Shown: positions 48,169-56,785 of the stretch, one piece after another | Numbering within the stretch: the stretch's first letter is position 1 | Layout: every line of letters begins with the position of its first letter | Program-made: the position numbers and the translations under genes | The notes under the pieces: model-generated | Told to the model about the DNA's origin: nothing | Databases searched by the model: none | Seen by the model: the letters and a program-made list of their open reading frames with translations, nothing else | Assembly: GCA_020247305.1 (NCBI GenBank) | Contig: JADCJE010000008.1 | Location: 18,807 to 82,806 of the forward strand | Reading direction: 5' to 3' | DNA: 64,000 bases | From: Phycisphaerales bacterium | Lineage (GTDB): Bacteria; Planctomycetota; UBA1135; UBA2386

Positions 48169-49298
48169 TCCGTCGAACCACCCTGCTGGCCACCCTGCTG
48201 GCCATCCTGTTCGCGGCTGCCGCGGCGCTGCTACCGGCCCAGGAGCAGGTCCGCCGCGGCGCCAGCAACGAACTGCTGATCGACGACAAGCTGCGCGAGT
48301 CGGTCGTCCGCGCGCACGACTGGCTGGCGCGCGAGCAGGCGCCGGAAGGCCACTGGGCGCAACTGGTCGGCTACAAGCTGAACAACGGCTACGAACTGCA
48401 GGACGAACAGCCGCTGCCGCACGTCGGCGTCACCGCGCTGGCGCTGATGAGCTACCTCGCCGGCGGGCACCTCCCCGACCGCGGCAAGTACGGCAAGGTG
48501 CTGGAGCGCGGCATCGACTACGTGCTCGGCTGCGCCCAGGACGACGGCCAGATCACGCAGAACGGCACGCGCATGTACAGCCATGCGTTCGCCACGCTGT
48601 TCCTGGCCGAGGTCTACGGCATGATCGACCGGGCCGACGTCAAGCGCGTGCTGCAGCGCTCCGTCGACCTGATCGTCAGCTCGCAGAACGCCGAGGGCGG
48701 CTGGCGCTACAAGCCGTTCGCGCGCGAGTCGGACATGTCGATCACCGTGTGCCAGGTGCTCGCCCTGCGCGCCGCGCGCAACGTCGGCATCTTCGTGCCG
48801 ATCACGACGATCAAGAACGCGCAGAACTACGTCTACCGCAGCGCCGTGCGCAGCAACGACCGCACGTACAACAGCTGGGGCGCCGCCTACGGCGACTTCG
48901 GCGGCAGCTTCCGCTACCAGAACCGCGAGCCGACGCGCGCGACCTTCCCGCTGACCGCCGCCGGCGTGACCACGCTGTACGCGGCCGGCGAGTACGACAG
49001 CCCGATCATCCGCGACGCGCTCGACTGGATGGACCGCGAGCTGGTGCGCTTCTCCAACGACAACGTCGGGCACTACTTCTTCTTCTACGGCCACTACTAC
49101 GCGGTGCAGGCGTACTACGTGACCGGCGACCCGAAGTGGACGAGCTACTTCAAGAAGACCAAGGCGCTGCTGCTGGAGACGCAGGAGCGCGACGGCCGCT
49201 GGCGCTGCCACACCGGTCCCGGCGACGCCTTCGGCACCGCGGTCGCGTCGCTGGTGCTGCAGATCCCGCTGCAGTACCTGCCCATCTTCCAACGCTGA
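48165..49298 (+). CDS. Secreted prenyltransferase/squalene-oxidase-repeat protein
   Basis: 377 aa with a signal peptide (TLLATLLAILFAAAAALLPA). Helix-pair repeats with QW-like motifs (AREQAPEGHWAQL; SSQNAEGGWRYKPF) make an alpha/alpha toroid. Catalytic DxDD of cyclases is absent, so it is not a terpene cyclase; it is more likely a binding protein. The C-terminal part ends QERDGRWRCHTGPGDAFGTAV, another QW-like repeat. ATGA overlap with the PQQ-propeller gene shows they are made together. Confidence 0.82.
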   Translation: MIRRTTLLATLLAILFAAAAALLPAQEQVRRGASNELLIDDKLRESVVRAHDWLAREQAPEGHWAQLVGYKLNNGYELQDEQPLPHVGVTALALMSYLAGGHLPDRGKYGKVLERGIDYVLGCAQDDGQITQNGTRMYSHAFATLFLAEVYGMIDRADVKRVLQRSVDLIVSSQNAEGGWRYKPFARESDMSITVCQVLALRAARNVGIFVPITTIKNAQNYVYRSAVRSNDRTYNSWGAAYGDFGGSFRYQNREPTRATFPLTAAGVTTLYAAGEYDSPIIRDALDWMDRELVRFSNDNVGHYFFFYGHYYAVQAYYVTGDPKWTSYFKKTKALLLETQERDGRWRCHTGPGDAFGTAVASLVLQIPLQYLPIFQR

Positions 49299-49314
49299 TC
49301 GCGCCCCGGACCAC

Positions 49315-51633
49315 GTGAACCCCGCCGCCGACACCCCAAGGACCGCGATCGACGCGACGCTGCAGGCGCTGCTCGCCGGCCAGCTGAGCCGCCTGCGCCG
49401 CCGCTACCTTTGGCACGGGCTCGGCCTCGTCGCCGCCGCCGTCGGCGCGCTGACGCTGCTGTTCTTCGCGCTCGACCGCTGGATCGGCATGCCGCTGCCG
49501 ATCCGCCTGTTCCACGCCGCCGCGCTCGTCGCCGCCGCGGCGTTCGGCGCGTGGCGCTTCGTGGTCTATCCGCTGACCCGCGCCTTCGCCCCCCTCGACG
49601 TCGCCGTGTGGTTCGAGCGCTCGTTCCCCGAACTGGCCCAGCGTCTCGTCTCGGCGCTGCAGCTGCAGGCGACCGCCGACCTGCGCAACCAGTCGCAGCC
49701 GATGATCGACGCGCTGCTGCGCGAGACGGCGGCGGCCGTGCAGCGCCTGCCGCTGGGTCGCATGCTCGACCCGCGGCCGACGGCGCGCGCGCTCGCCGGC
49801 GCCGCCGTCGCCGCCGGCGTCCTGACCGCCGGCGCGGCGCTGCAGCCGGCGACAGCGCGCGCCTTCGTGCTGCGCCACCTCGGCGCCGACGTCGCCTACC
49901 CGCGCGCCACGCGCCTCACGCTGGAACTACCGCCGGCCGGCGCCGACCTGCAGCGCGCCGACCGCGACGGCGAGACGACCATCACGCTGCCCGCCGGCGC
50001 GGACCTGCACGTCTCGGTGCTGGCCGAGGGCGCCGTGCCCAAGGACTGCTTCCTCGACGTGCAGGCGCTGCGCGCCGACGGCGCGGGCGTCGACACGCGC
50101 AGCGTGGCGATGACCCCGCGGCCCGGGGACCGCTTCCGCCACGTGTTCCGCCGCGCCACCGGCAGCTTCCGCTTCCGCGCCCGCGGCGGCGACGACGACC
50201 GCGGCGACCGCCTCGTCGTCGTGCGCACCGTGCTGCCGCCGCAGGTCGCGGCCATCGCGGCGACCGTGACGCCGCCGGCCTACGCCGGCAAGCCCGCGAC
50301 CGAGCAGAAGGGTGGCGCGATCGAGTCGCTGGTCGGCAGCGAGGTGGAACTGACCGCGTCGACCACGGCCGCCGTGAAGTCGGCGACGATGACCTTCCTG
50401 GAGAGCGGCCGCCGGGTGCCGCTGGCGCCCATCGCCGTGCAGGACGACTCCGGCGTGGCCATGCGCTTCCGCGGCAGCTTCCGGCTCGAAGCGAGCGATC
50501 GTTACCAGATCGAGCTGATCGGCGACAACGACCTGCGCAACCCGAATCCCGGCACCTACCCGCTCGTCGCGCTGCAGGACCTCGCGCCGATCGGGCGCTG
50601 GCTGTTGCCCGACGACGAAGGCGCCTTGCTGCTGCCGAGCGGCCTGCTGTGCGTGCGCGTCGAAGCGCGCGACGATTTCGGCCTCGCCGCGGTGGACCTG
50701 CTGGTCGGCCGCGGCGACGCCGCGCCGGTGGCGTTGCCGATGCTGGCGCCGGATGCGGGCACGGCCGCGACCAGCGCCGTGCCGACGGCGCTGCACGAGG
50801 TGGCGACGTTGCTCGGTCCGCGCAGCGCTGCGCCCGGCGCGGCGGAGGGCGGCGACGGCCTGCTGCTGACCGTCGCCATGCGCGACAACCGGCAACCCGA
50901 AGCGGGCGCCACCGAACTGCCGCGCCGCATCGTGCAGATCGTCGACGAGCCGCAGCTGGCGGCGGCGATCGCGCGCGCCTTCCGCGCACTGCGCGAGGAG
51001 GTCGCGCAGGCGCTCGACCTGCAGCAGGACCGCGCCGCCCGCGTCGACGAACTGCTCGCCGGGGCCGCGGGCACCGCGGACCTCGCGCGCGCCGCGCCCG
51101 GCGTCGAGATCGGGCAAGGCCGCATCCGCAGCGCGCTCGAACGCGCCCACCGCGGCCTGATGCGCGCGTTCGACACGCACCTGTGGAACCGGCTAGAGAC
51201 CAGCCAGAATGCCCCGCGCGTGGTCGAACTCTACGTCGAGCACAGCCGGCGGCAGACGGAGCCGCTGGCGCTCGATCCCGCCTTCTACCGCGATCTCGCC
51301 GACCGCCGCGCGCAGGGCACGCTCGGCGCGCTCGAACGCTGCCTCGACCCGATCCTGGCGATGATTCGGCTGGCCGACGACGCCGCCGGGCCGACCGCCC
51401 AGGCCGTCGCGCGCGCCCTCGCCGAGGCCCAGGTCGCCCGCGACGACGCCGAACGGCGCGCGGCGCTGCAGCGGGTCCGCGACGGCCAGCGCCGGCTCGA
51501 ACAGGGCCTGCAGCAGCTCCTGCTGCTGCTGCAGGACTGGAACGACTACCAGGATCTCGTGCAGGACGTGCGCGCGCTGCGCGACCGTCAACGCGACGTG
51601 AAGGACCGCACCCAGGACCTGCGAGGCAAGTGA
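49315..51633 (+). CDS. DUF4175-like large membrane protein
   Basis: 772 aa from GTG 49315. Three N-terminal helices (LGLVAAAVGALTLLFFALDR, FHAAALVAAAAFGAWRFVVY, RALAGAAVAAGVLTAGAALQ) are followed by extracytoplasmic Ig-like domains (~190-520) and a long helical/coiled-coil C-terminus. WFERSFPELAQRLVSALQL between helices 2 and 3 matches the DUF4175 pattern as I recall it. Such proteins occur with MoxR/VWA clusters. Its stop overlaps the next start (TGATG), tying it to the Gln-rich coiled-coil protein. Confidence 0.7.
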   Translation: MNPAADTPRTAIDATLQALLAGQLSRLRRRYLWHGLGLVAAAVGALTLLFFALDRWIGMPLPIRLFHAAALVAAAAFGAWRFVVYPLTRAFAPLDVAVWFERSFPELAQRLVSALQLQATADLRNQSQPMIDALLRETAAAVQRLPLGRMLDPRPTARALAGAAVAAGVLTAGAALQPATARAFVLRHLGADVAYPRATRLTLELPPAGADLQRADRDGETTITLPAGADLHVSVLAEGAVPKDCFLDVQALRADGAGVDTRSVAMTPRPGDRFRHVFRRATGSFRFRARGGDDDRGDRLVVVRTVLPPQVAAIAATVTPPAYAGKPATEQKGGAIESLVGSEVELTASTTAAVKSATMTFLESGRRVPLAPIAVQDDSGVAMRFRGSFRLEASDRYQIELIGDNDLRNPNPGTYPLVALQDLAPIGRWLLPDDEGALLLPSGLLCVRVEARDDFGLAAVDLLVGRGDAAPVALPMLAPDAGTAATSAVPTALHEVATLLGPRSAAPGAAEGGDGLLLTVAMRDNRQPEAGATELPRRIVQIVDEPQLAAAIARAFRALREEVAQALDLQQDRAARVDELLAGAAGTADLARAAPGVEIGQGRIRSALERAHRGLMRAFDTHLWNRLETSQNAPRVVELYVEHSRRQTEPLALDPAFYRDLADRRAQGTLGALERCLDPILAMIRLADDAAGPTAQAVARALAEAQVARDDAERRAALQRVRDGQRRLEQGLQQLLLLLQDWNDYQDLVQDVRALRDRQRDVKDRTQDLRGK

Positions 51634-54600
51634 TGAACATGCGCATCGGATCGTTGCGGCGCTGGTCGCCGTGGTTGCTCGCCCTGGCGGCAGCCGCGGC
51701 GCCGGCTCCAGCCCAGCAGGACCCAGCCCAGCAGGACCCGGAGGCGATGGAGCGGCTGCGCCGCGACCAGGAGGAGATCCTGCGCAAGGCCGAGCGCCTG
51801 CACGGGATGATGCAGCGCCTGCAGCAGCGCTACGAACGCGAGCAGAAGCCCGAGCAGGTCAAGCTGCTGCAGGAAGGCGTCGCCCACCTCGAACGCTCGG
51901 GCCTGCTGCGCGAAGTAGCGGGCATCCGCGACGACATCGCCGCCAGCGCCTACGCCGAGGCGCTGCGCAAGCAGAAGGAGGTCGTCACCGACCTCGAGCG
52001 CCTGATCGACATCCTGCTCGAACGCAAGTCGATGGCGAGCCTCGACGCCGACCTCGCGCAGGTCGCCGAGCAGGCGCGCTCGGCGCGCGAGTTGGAGGAG
52101 CGCCAACGGGCGCTTCTCGACCGCACCGCGGAGGCGATGCAATCGCCACCGTCGCCGGGCGAACAGCGCCTGCTCGACGCGCTGCAGCAACTGCGCGACG
52201 CCGAACGCCGCGAAGCCGACGCCAACGCCCGGCAAGCCGGCACGCGGCGGCCCTTCCTGGAGAGCTCGCTGCAGCGCGTGCGCGACCTGCTGCGCGACCA
52301 GGCGCGCCTCGAGCAGGGCCTCGCCGACGAGAAGGCCGGCCGCCGCGGCGAGGCCAAGGCCCGCGAGTTCGACCTCGGCGAGCTGGCCGAGCGCACGCGC
52401 GAGCTGCAGGCCGAGCTGCGCGACCAGCAGCGTCAGGTCGACCTCGGCGCCGCCGCCGGCGAGTTGCAGCAGCAGGCCGGCGGCTCCGACCAAGCCGCCG
52501 TCGAACGCGCCCGCGACGCCTTGGAGGCGAAGCTGCAGCAGGCGCCGCGCCGCGGCGGCACGTCCGAGGGCAAGGCGCGCGATCCGGAGTGGACCGCGCT
52601 GAAGGACGCGCTGCGCAGCGCCGGCAGCGGCGCAACCGAAGCCGAACGCGCCCGCCTGCAGGAGCTCGGCCAGAAGGGCGCCGAAGTGGGCGCAGCACGC
52701 GCCGCCGAAGCGGCGCGAAGCAACGCCGAGGCAGCCGCAAAGCTGCAGCAGGGCGCCGAGCGCCTTGCCGAGCGCCTGCGCAACGGCGAGACGCCCGCGA
52801 CCGCGCCGGAGGCCTCCCCCGCCGCGGCGGTCGCCGAAGCCCGGCAGCAACTCGCCGAGGCCGCCAAGGCCGCCGCCGGCGGTGACCTGCCCAAGGCGCA
52901 ACAGGCCACCGAACAGGCGCTGGCAGCACTCGATCGGGCGCGGGCGCGGCAGCGAGAACAGAACCCGGATGCCGACCAGAGCGCGGCACGCATGGCGGCC
53001 GAAGCGCGCACCGCCGGGCAGGACCTGCGCAACGCACCCAACGCGGAGGCCGCCGAGCAGCAAGCGAGCGACTTGCTGCAGGCCGCCGAGTCGGCCCTGC
53101 GCGACGTCAGCGAGCCGACGGTTGGGTCGCCCGAATCCGCGCCGTCACGGGCGGGCCAAACACCGCAGGGGCAGCAAACCCAGCCCGGCAAGCCGCCGCA
53201 GGGGCAACAGCCGGAACAGCCGCAGCAAGGCCAACCACAACAGGATCAGCCGCAGCAGGGGCAGCAGGGGCAGCAAGGGCAACAGGGGCAACCCCAGCAA
53301 GGGCAGCAGCAAGGGCAACCGCAACAGGGCCAGCCACAACAAGGGCAGCAGCAGGGTCAGCAGCAACCGAGCGAAGCGCAGCGGCGCGAGCAGTCGGCGG
53401 CGCGTTCCAGGCAGGCGCTGCAACAAGCGGAGCAGGCGCTGCAGAAGGCGCTGGAGCAGGCGAGCGCCAACAGCGCGCCCGACATGCAGCAGGCCGCCGC
53501 GCGCCAGCAGGAACTCCGGCAGCAGGCCGAAGCCGCGCGCCAGCAACTGCAGCAGGCGGCGAACGACGGCGCGATCACCGGCGAACAGCGCGACAAGGCC
53601 GCCGAGCAGGTGCAACAGGCGATGGAACGCATGCAGCGCGCCGGCGAGCGCCTGCAGCAGGGCCAGCAGGCGAGCGCGTCGGCCGAGCAGCAGGCGGCCG
53701 CCGAGGAACTGCAGCAGGCGATGACGGCGCTCGACCGCAACCGACCTGCCGACGCGGCCCAGCAGGAACGCGTGCAGAAGGAAGCCGAGCAGCAGCAGAA
53801 GCTGCAGGAGGACATCGTCCGCCTCGCCGAGCAGCTCAAGCAGCGGCAGGCGCAGGCCGCCGAGCGCAAGGTCCAGCAGGCGGCCGACGCCGCCGACCGC
53901 GCCCGTCGCGCCATGCAGCAGGGCGAGATGGAGGAAGCGCAACAGCGCCAGGAGGAAGCCCGCCAGAAGCTCGACGAAGCCGCGAAGGAACTCGAGCAGG
54001 AAGAGGACCGCTACCAGGACCTGCGGCAGGAGGAGCTGCTCTTCCGCATGGCCGAAGAACTGACGACGTTCCTGGAACGCCAGCGGCCGATCACCGCGCA
54101 GACCGCCGAGGCGGCGAAGTCGGCGACCGCCGAAGGCCTGTCGCGCGCGATGCGCAGCAAGGCCAACCAGCTCGGCGAGGAGGAGCAGGACCTCGCCGGC
54201 AAGATCGCGGCGCTGGTGCAGGCGCTGACCGAGGAAGGCAACCTCGTCTACCAGGCGGTGCTCAAGGCCAACGTCGACGACCTGCGCGAGGTCGCGCGCC
54301 GGCTCGCCGGCAGGCGTCCTGACGTCGGCTCGTTCACCACGATGCTGCAGGGCGACGTCGAGCGCCGGACCGAGGACCTGCTCGCCGCGCTCGAACGCGA
54401 GCGCCAGCGCCGCGAGCAGGAGCGCAACGAGCAACAGCAACAACAACAGCAGCAGCAGGACCGCGGCCGCAACCGCTTCAACCAGCAGCGCAAGAAGCTG
54501 GTGTCGCTGATCGCCGAGCTGGAGATGCTGAAGAAGCTCGGCGTCGACACCCGCACCGCCACGGACAACCTGCGCACGCTGGTCGAGGCCCGCGGCGACG

Positions 54601-54761
54601 CCACCATCAGCGAGGCCGAGACCGCGCTGATCGAGCGCCTCGCCCACCGGCACGGCGAGATCACCAAGCTGTTCCAGCAGATCAAGGCCGGCGTCGAGGA
54701 GACGATGCAGCAGATGCAGCAGCAGGAAGACCAGGAACCGGAGGGCGGCCGCGGCCGCTGA
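51633..54761 (+). CDS. Secreted giant coiled-coil protein with Gln-rich low-complexity segment
   Basis: 1042 aa. The signal peptide (SPWLLALAAAAAPAPAQ) releases a protein starting QDPAQQDPEAM. Almost all the rest is Ala/Glu/Gln/Arg coiled coil, interrupted at ~511-578 by a low-complexity run of PQQGQ-type repeats. The C-terminal ~150 residues are more ordered (KLVSLIAELEMLKKLGVDTR; AETALIERLAHRHGEITKL). No enzymatic motif is seen. It shares its mature start QDPEAM and a Gln-rich tract with the next gene. It may form fibres or a matrix in the periplasm; that is inference. Confidence 0.75.
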   Translation: MNMRIGSLRRWSPWLLALAAAAAPAPAQQDPAQQDPEAMERLRRDQEEILRKAERLHGMMQRLQQRYEREQKPEQVKLLQEGVAHLERSGLLREVAGIRDDIAASAYAEALRKQKEVVTDLERLIDILLERKSMASLDADLAQVAEQARSARELEERQRALLDRTAEAMQSPPSPGEQRLLDALQQLRDAERREADANARQAGTRRPFLESSLQRVRDLLRDQARLEQGLADEKAGRRGEAKAREFDLGELAERTRELQAELRDQQRQVDLGAAAGELQQQAGGSDQAAVERARDALEAKLQQAPRRGGTSEGKARDPEWTALKDALRSAGSGATEAERARLQELGQKGAEVGAARAAEAARSNAEAAAKLQQGAERLAERLRNGETPATAPEASPAAAVAEARQQLAEAAKAAAGGDLPKAQQATEQALAALDRARARQREQNPDADQSAARMAAEARTAGQDLRNAPNAEAAEQQASDLLQAAESALRDVSEPTVGSPESAPSRAGQTPQGQQTQPGKPPQGQQPEQPQQGQPQQDQPQQGQQGQQGQQGQPQQGQQQGQPQQGQPQQGQQQGQQQPSEAQRREQSAARSRQALQQAEQALQKALEQASANSAPDMQQAAARQQELRQQAEAARQQLQQAANDGAITGEQRDKAAEQVQQAMERMQRAGERLQQGQQASASAEQQAAAEELQQAMTALDRNRPADAAQQERVQKEAEQQQKLQEDIVRLAEQLKQRQAQAAERKVQQAADAADRARRAMQQGEMEEAQQRQEEARQKLDEAAKELEQEEDRYQDLRQEELLFRMAEELTTFLERQRPITAQTAEAAKSATAEGLSRAMRSKANQLGEEEQDLAGKIAALVQALTEEGNLVYQAVLKANVDDLREVARRLAGRRPDVGSFTTMLQGDVERRTEDLLAALERERQRREQERNEQQQQQQQQQDRGRNRFNQQRKKLVSLIAELEMLKKLGVDTRTATDNLRTLVEARGDATISEAETALIERLAHRHGEITKLFQQIKAGVEETMQQMQQQEDQEPEGGRGR
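53160..53367 (+). repeat. CAG/CAA-G-CAG tandem repeat tract encoding Gln-rich segment
   Basis: About 208 bp built of imperfect CAGCAAGGGCAA-type units that encode QPQQGQ/QQGQ repeats. Synonymous CAA/CAG mixing shows the repeat is kept at protein level rather than being a fresh DNA expansion. Confidence 0.7.
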
Positions 54762-54766
54762 ACACG

Positions 54767-55585
54767 ATGAGCCCGATCCGCTTCACGTTGGCGTTGCTGG
54801 CGGCGACCCTGCCGGCGACGTTCGCCCGCGCCCAGGACCCCGAGGCGATGCGCGAGATCCAGGAGATCGCGCGGCGCATCGACACGCAGTTGCAGGAGAT
54901 CGACCGGCTGCTGCTCGAATCCGGCCGCAAGGGCCAGGAGCGGGCGAAGCCGAAGGAACTGCTGCAGCAGGCGCGCCGGCAGAGCGAAGCCGTCGAGGGC
55001 GGCATCGACGAGCTGATCGACAAGCTCAACCAGATGAAGAGCCAAGGCGGCAGCGGTTCGCCGGACGAGTCGTCGGATCCGTCGCAGGGCCAGCAGCAAG
55101 GCAAGCAGCAACAGCAACAGCAACAGCAACAGGGCCAGCAGCAGGGCCAGCAGCGCAACCGCCGCGAGAACCAGACGCCCGACCTCGTCGACCAACGCAA
55201 GCGCGACGGCCAGCAGGGGCAGCCGGACCAACCGCAACCGCAGCCCGGTCAGGCCCAGGGGCAACCGCAAGGCCAGCAGCAACCGCAGCCCGGTCAGCAG
55301 CCGGGCGAGCAACCGCAAGGCCAGCCGAAGGACGGCAAACCCGAGGGCGGCCAGGAATCGAAGGACGGCGGCCAGAACCGCGCCGGCACGCAACCGAACG
55401 ACGGCGGCACGGGCCCGGGTTCGCCGGGTTCGGGCGAGGGCAGTTGGGGCGAACTGCAGCCGTACATGAACTTCCTCAAGAACCGCGGCAGCCGGCCGCC
55501 GGAAGTGCCGGAGAAGTTCCGCAAGTACTGGGAAGCCCACCTCAAGCAGAAGCAGGCGGGCGGACAGGGCGGCGGCGGCAGGTGA
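54767..55585 (+). CDS. Secreted Gln/Pro/Gly-rich low-complexity protein
   Basis: 272 aa. Signal peptide (FTLALLAATLPATFARA), then DPEAMREIQEIARRIDTQLQEIDRLLLES, a short coiled coil, then ~130 residues of Gln/Gly/Pro low complexity (polyQ at ~108-122), and a small conserved-looking C-terminal helix region (GELQPYMNFLKNRGSRPPEV; KFRKYWEAHLKQKQ). The end looks like a docking motif. It follows the coiled-coil gene after 5 bp and resembles its N-terminus, so the two probably interact or arose by duplication. Last gene of the MoxR cluster, converging on rodA with a 21-bp gap. Confidence 0.7.
   Translation: MSPIRFTLALLAATLPATFARAQDPEAMREIQEIARRIDTQLQEIDRLLLESGRKGQERAKPKELLQQARRQSEAVEGGIDELIDKLNQMKSQGGSGSPDESSDPSQGQQQGKQQQQQQQQQGQQQGQQRNRRENQTPDLVDQRKRDGQQGQPDQPQPQPGQAQGQPQGQQQPQPGQQPGEQPQGQPKDGKPEGGQESKDGGQNRAGTQPNDGGTGPGSPGSGEGSWGELQPYMNFLKNRGSRPPEVPEKFRKYWEAHLKQKQAGGQGGGGR
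55081..55330 (+). repeat. Low-complexity Gln-codon tract, two blocks
   Basis: CAG/CAA-rich blocks at ~55081-55160, which include nine consecutive Gln codons, and at ~55207-55330, which encode GQ, QP and PQPGQ repeats. Confidence 0.65.
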
Positions 55586-55606
55586 GCGGCGCGCGGGCCC
55601 GGCGCA

Positions 55607-56785
55607 TCAGGTGAAGCCGTCGCCGGCGAGGACCGGCTCGCGCCGCGCGCTGATGTTGGCGCAGACGGCGACGCCGAGCAGCGCGCTGAGCGCGGAACTG
55701 CCGCCGTAGCTCAGGAACGGCATCGGCAGGCCGGTCGCCGGCACCAGCCAGCCGCAGACGGCGACGTGGATCAGCGACTGCGTGCCCAACCACGTCGCGA
55801 CCCCGACGCAGACGAGCCGACCGAAGCGCTCGCGCGTGCGCAGCGCGGTCGCCAGCAGCAGCGCCACGAGCGCCGCGACGAGCCCGAGCACGGCCATGGC
55901 GCCGAGCCAGCCGACCTCCTCGCCGACGACCGCGAACAGGTAGTCCTCGCTGCGGTACGGCAGGAAGTCGAAACGGTTCTGCGGGCCGTGCCCCAGGCCG
56001 GCGCCGTAGAGGCCGCCGCCGCCGAGCGCGATGAGCGCCTGCCACGGCTGGAAGCCGTCGCCGCGCAGCTTCTCGCGCACGTCGAAGGTGTGCAGGTTGG
56101 TTTCGTCCCAGCCCCAATGGTCGAGCCACACGTCGACCCGGTCCCGCTGGTACTGGTGCAGCAGTTCGACGTACGCAATGGCGGCGACGCCGAGCCCGAA
56201 CACGACGACGAGCAGGATGCTGCGCGCCGACGCGCCGGCGGCGTAGCACATCGCCAGCAGCACCGGCCCGAAGACCAACGAGCTGCCGAGGTCCGGCTGC
56301 CGCAGCACCAGCAGGGCGGGGACGCCCGCGACGAGCATCGGCACGAACAGGCCGTCGAAGGTGCGCGCGCGGGCCTTGAAGCGCAGCAGCGCCGCGAGCG
56401 CGAGCACGACGGCGAGCTTGGCGAACTCGCTCGGCTGCACCGAGAAGCCCGGCAGCGCGTACCAGCGGCGGGCGCCGTTGATCTCCGGCGCGAAGTACGG
56501 CAGCCCCAGCAAGGCCAGGACCACGACGCCGTAGCAGAACCATGCGCCGCGCAGGACGTGCACGTAGTGCGGCAGCAGCACGAAGAAGCCGATGCCGAAG
56601 CCGCAGGCGACGAACAAGGCCTGCCGCGCCTGCTGCTCGTGGAATACCGGGTCGTCGTGCGTCGCCGAACCGATGAAGACGATGCCGCAGAGGCACAACG
56701 CCGCAGTGACCAGCACGAGCCAGCCATCGACGTCGCCGAGCACTTCGAGCCGGCGCTTGCCGGGCAACAGCGGGAAGTCCGTCAT
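55607..56785 (-). CDS. rodA: Rod-shape-determining SEDS glycosyltransferase RodA
   Basis: 392 aa with ten predicted helices. SEDS motifs: GARRWYALPGFSVQPSEFAKLAVV, LRQPDLGSSLVFGPVLL, YRSEDYLFAVVGEEVGWLGA, GLPMPFLSYGGSSALS. RodA polymerises lipid II into glycan strands during side-wall elongation, working with the class B PBP encoded just upstream. ATGA overlap with that gene fixes their pairing. A ~15-residue cytoplasmic N-terminus precedes the first helix. Assignment to RodA rather than FtsW rests on the mre operon context. Confidence 0.95.
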   Translation of the reverse strand: MTDFPLLPGKRRLEVLGDVDGWLVLVTAALCLCGIVFIGSATHDDPVFHEQQARQALFVACGFGIGFFVLLPHYVHVLRGAWFCYGVVVLALLGLPYFAPEINGARRWYALPGFSVQPSEFAKLAVVLALAALLRFKARARTFDGLFVPMLVAGVPALLVLRQPDLGSSLVFGPVLLAMCYAAGASARSILLVVVFGLGVAAIAYVELLHQYQRDRVDVWLDHWGWDETNLHTFDVREKLRGDGFQPWQALIALGGGGLYGAGLGHGPQNRFDFLPYRSEDYLFAVVGEEVGWLGAMAVLGLVAALVALLLATALRTRERFGRLVCVGVATWLGTQSLIHVAVCGWLVPATGLPMPFLSYGGSSALSALLGVAVCANISARREPVLAGDGFT

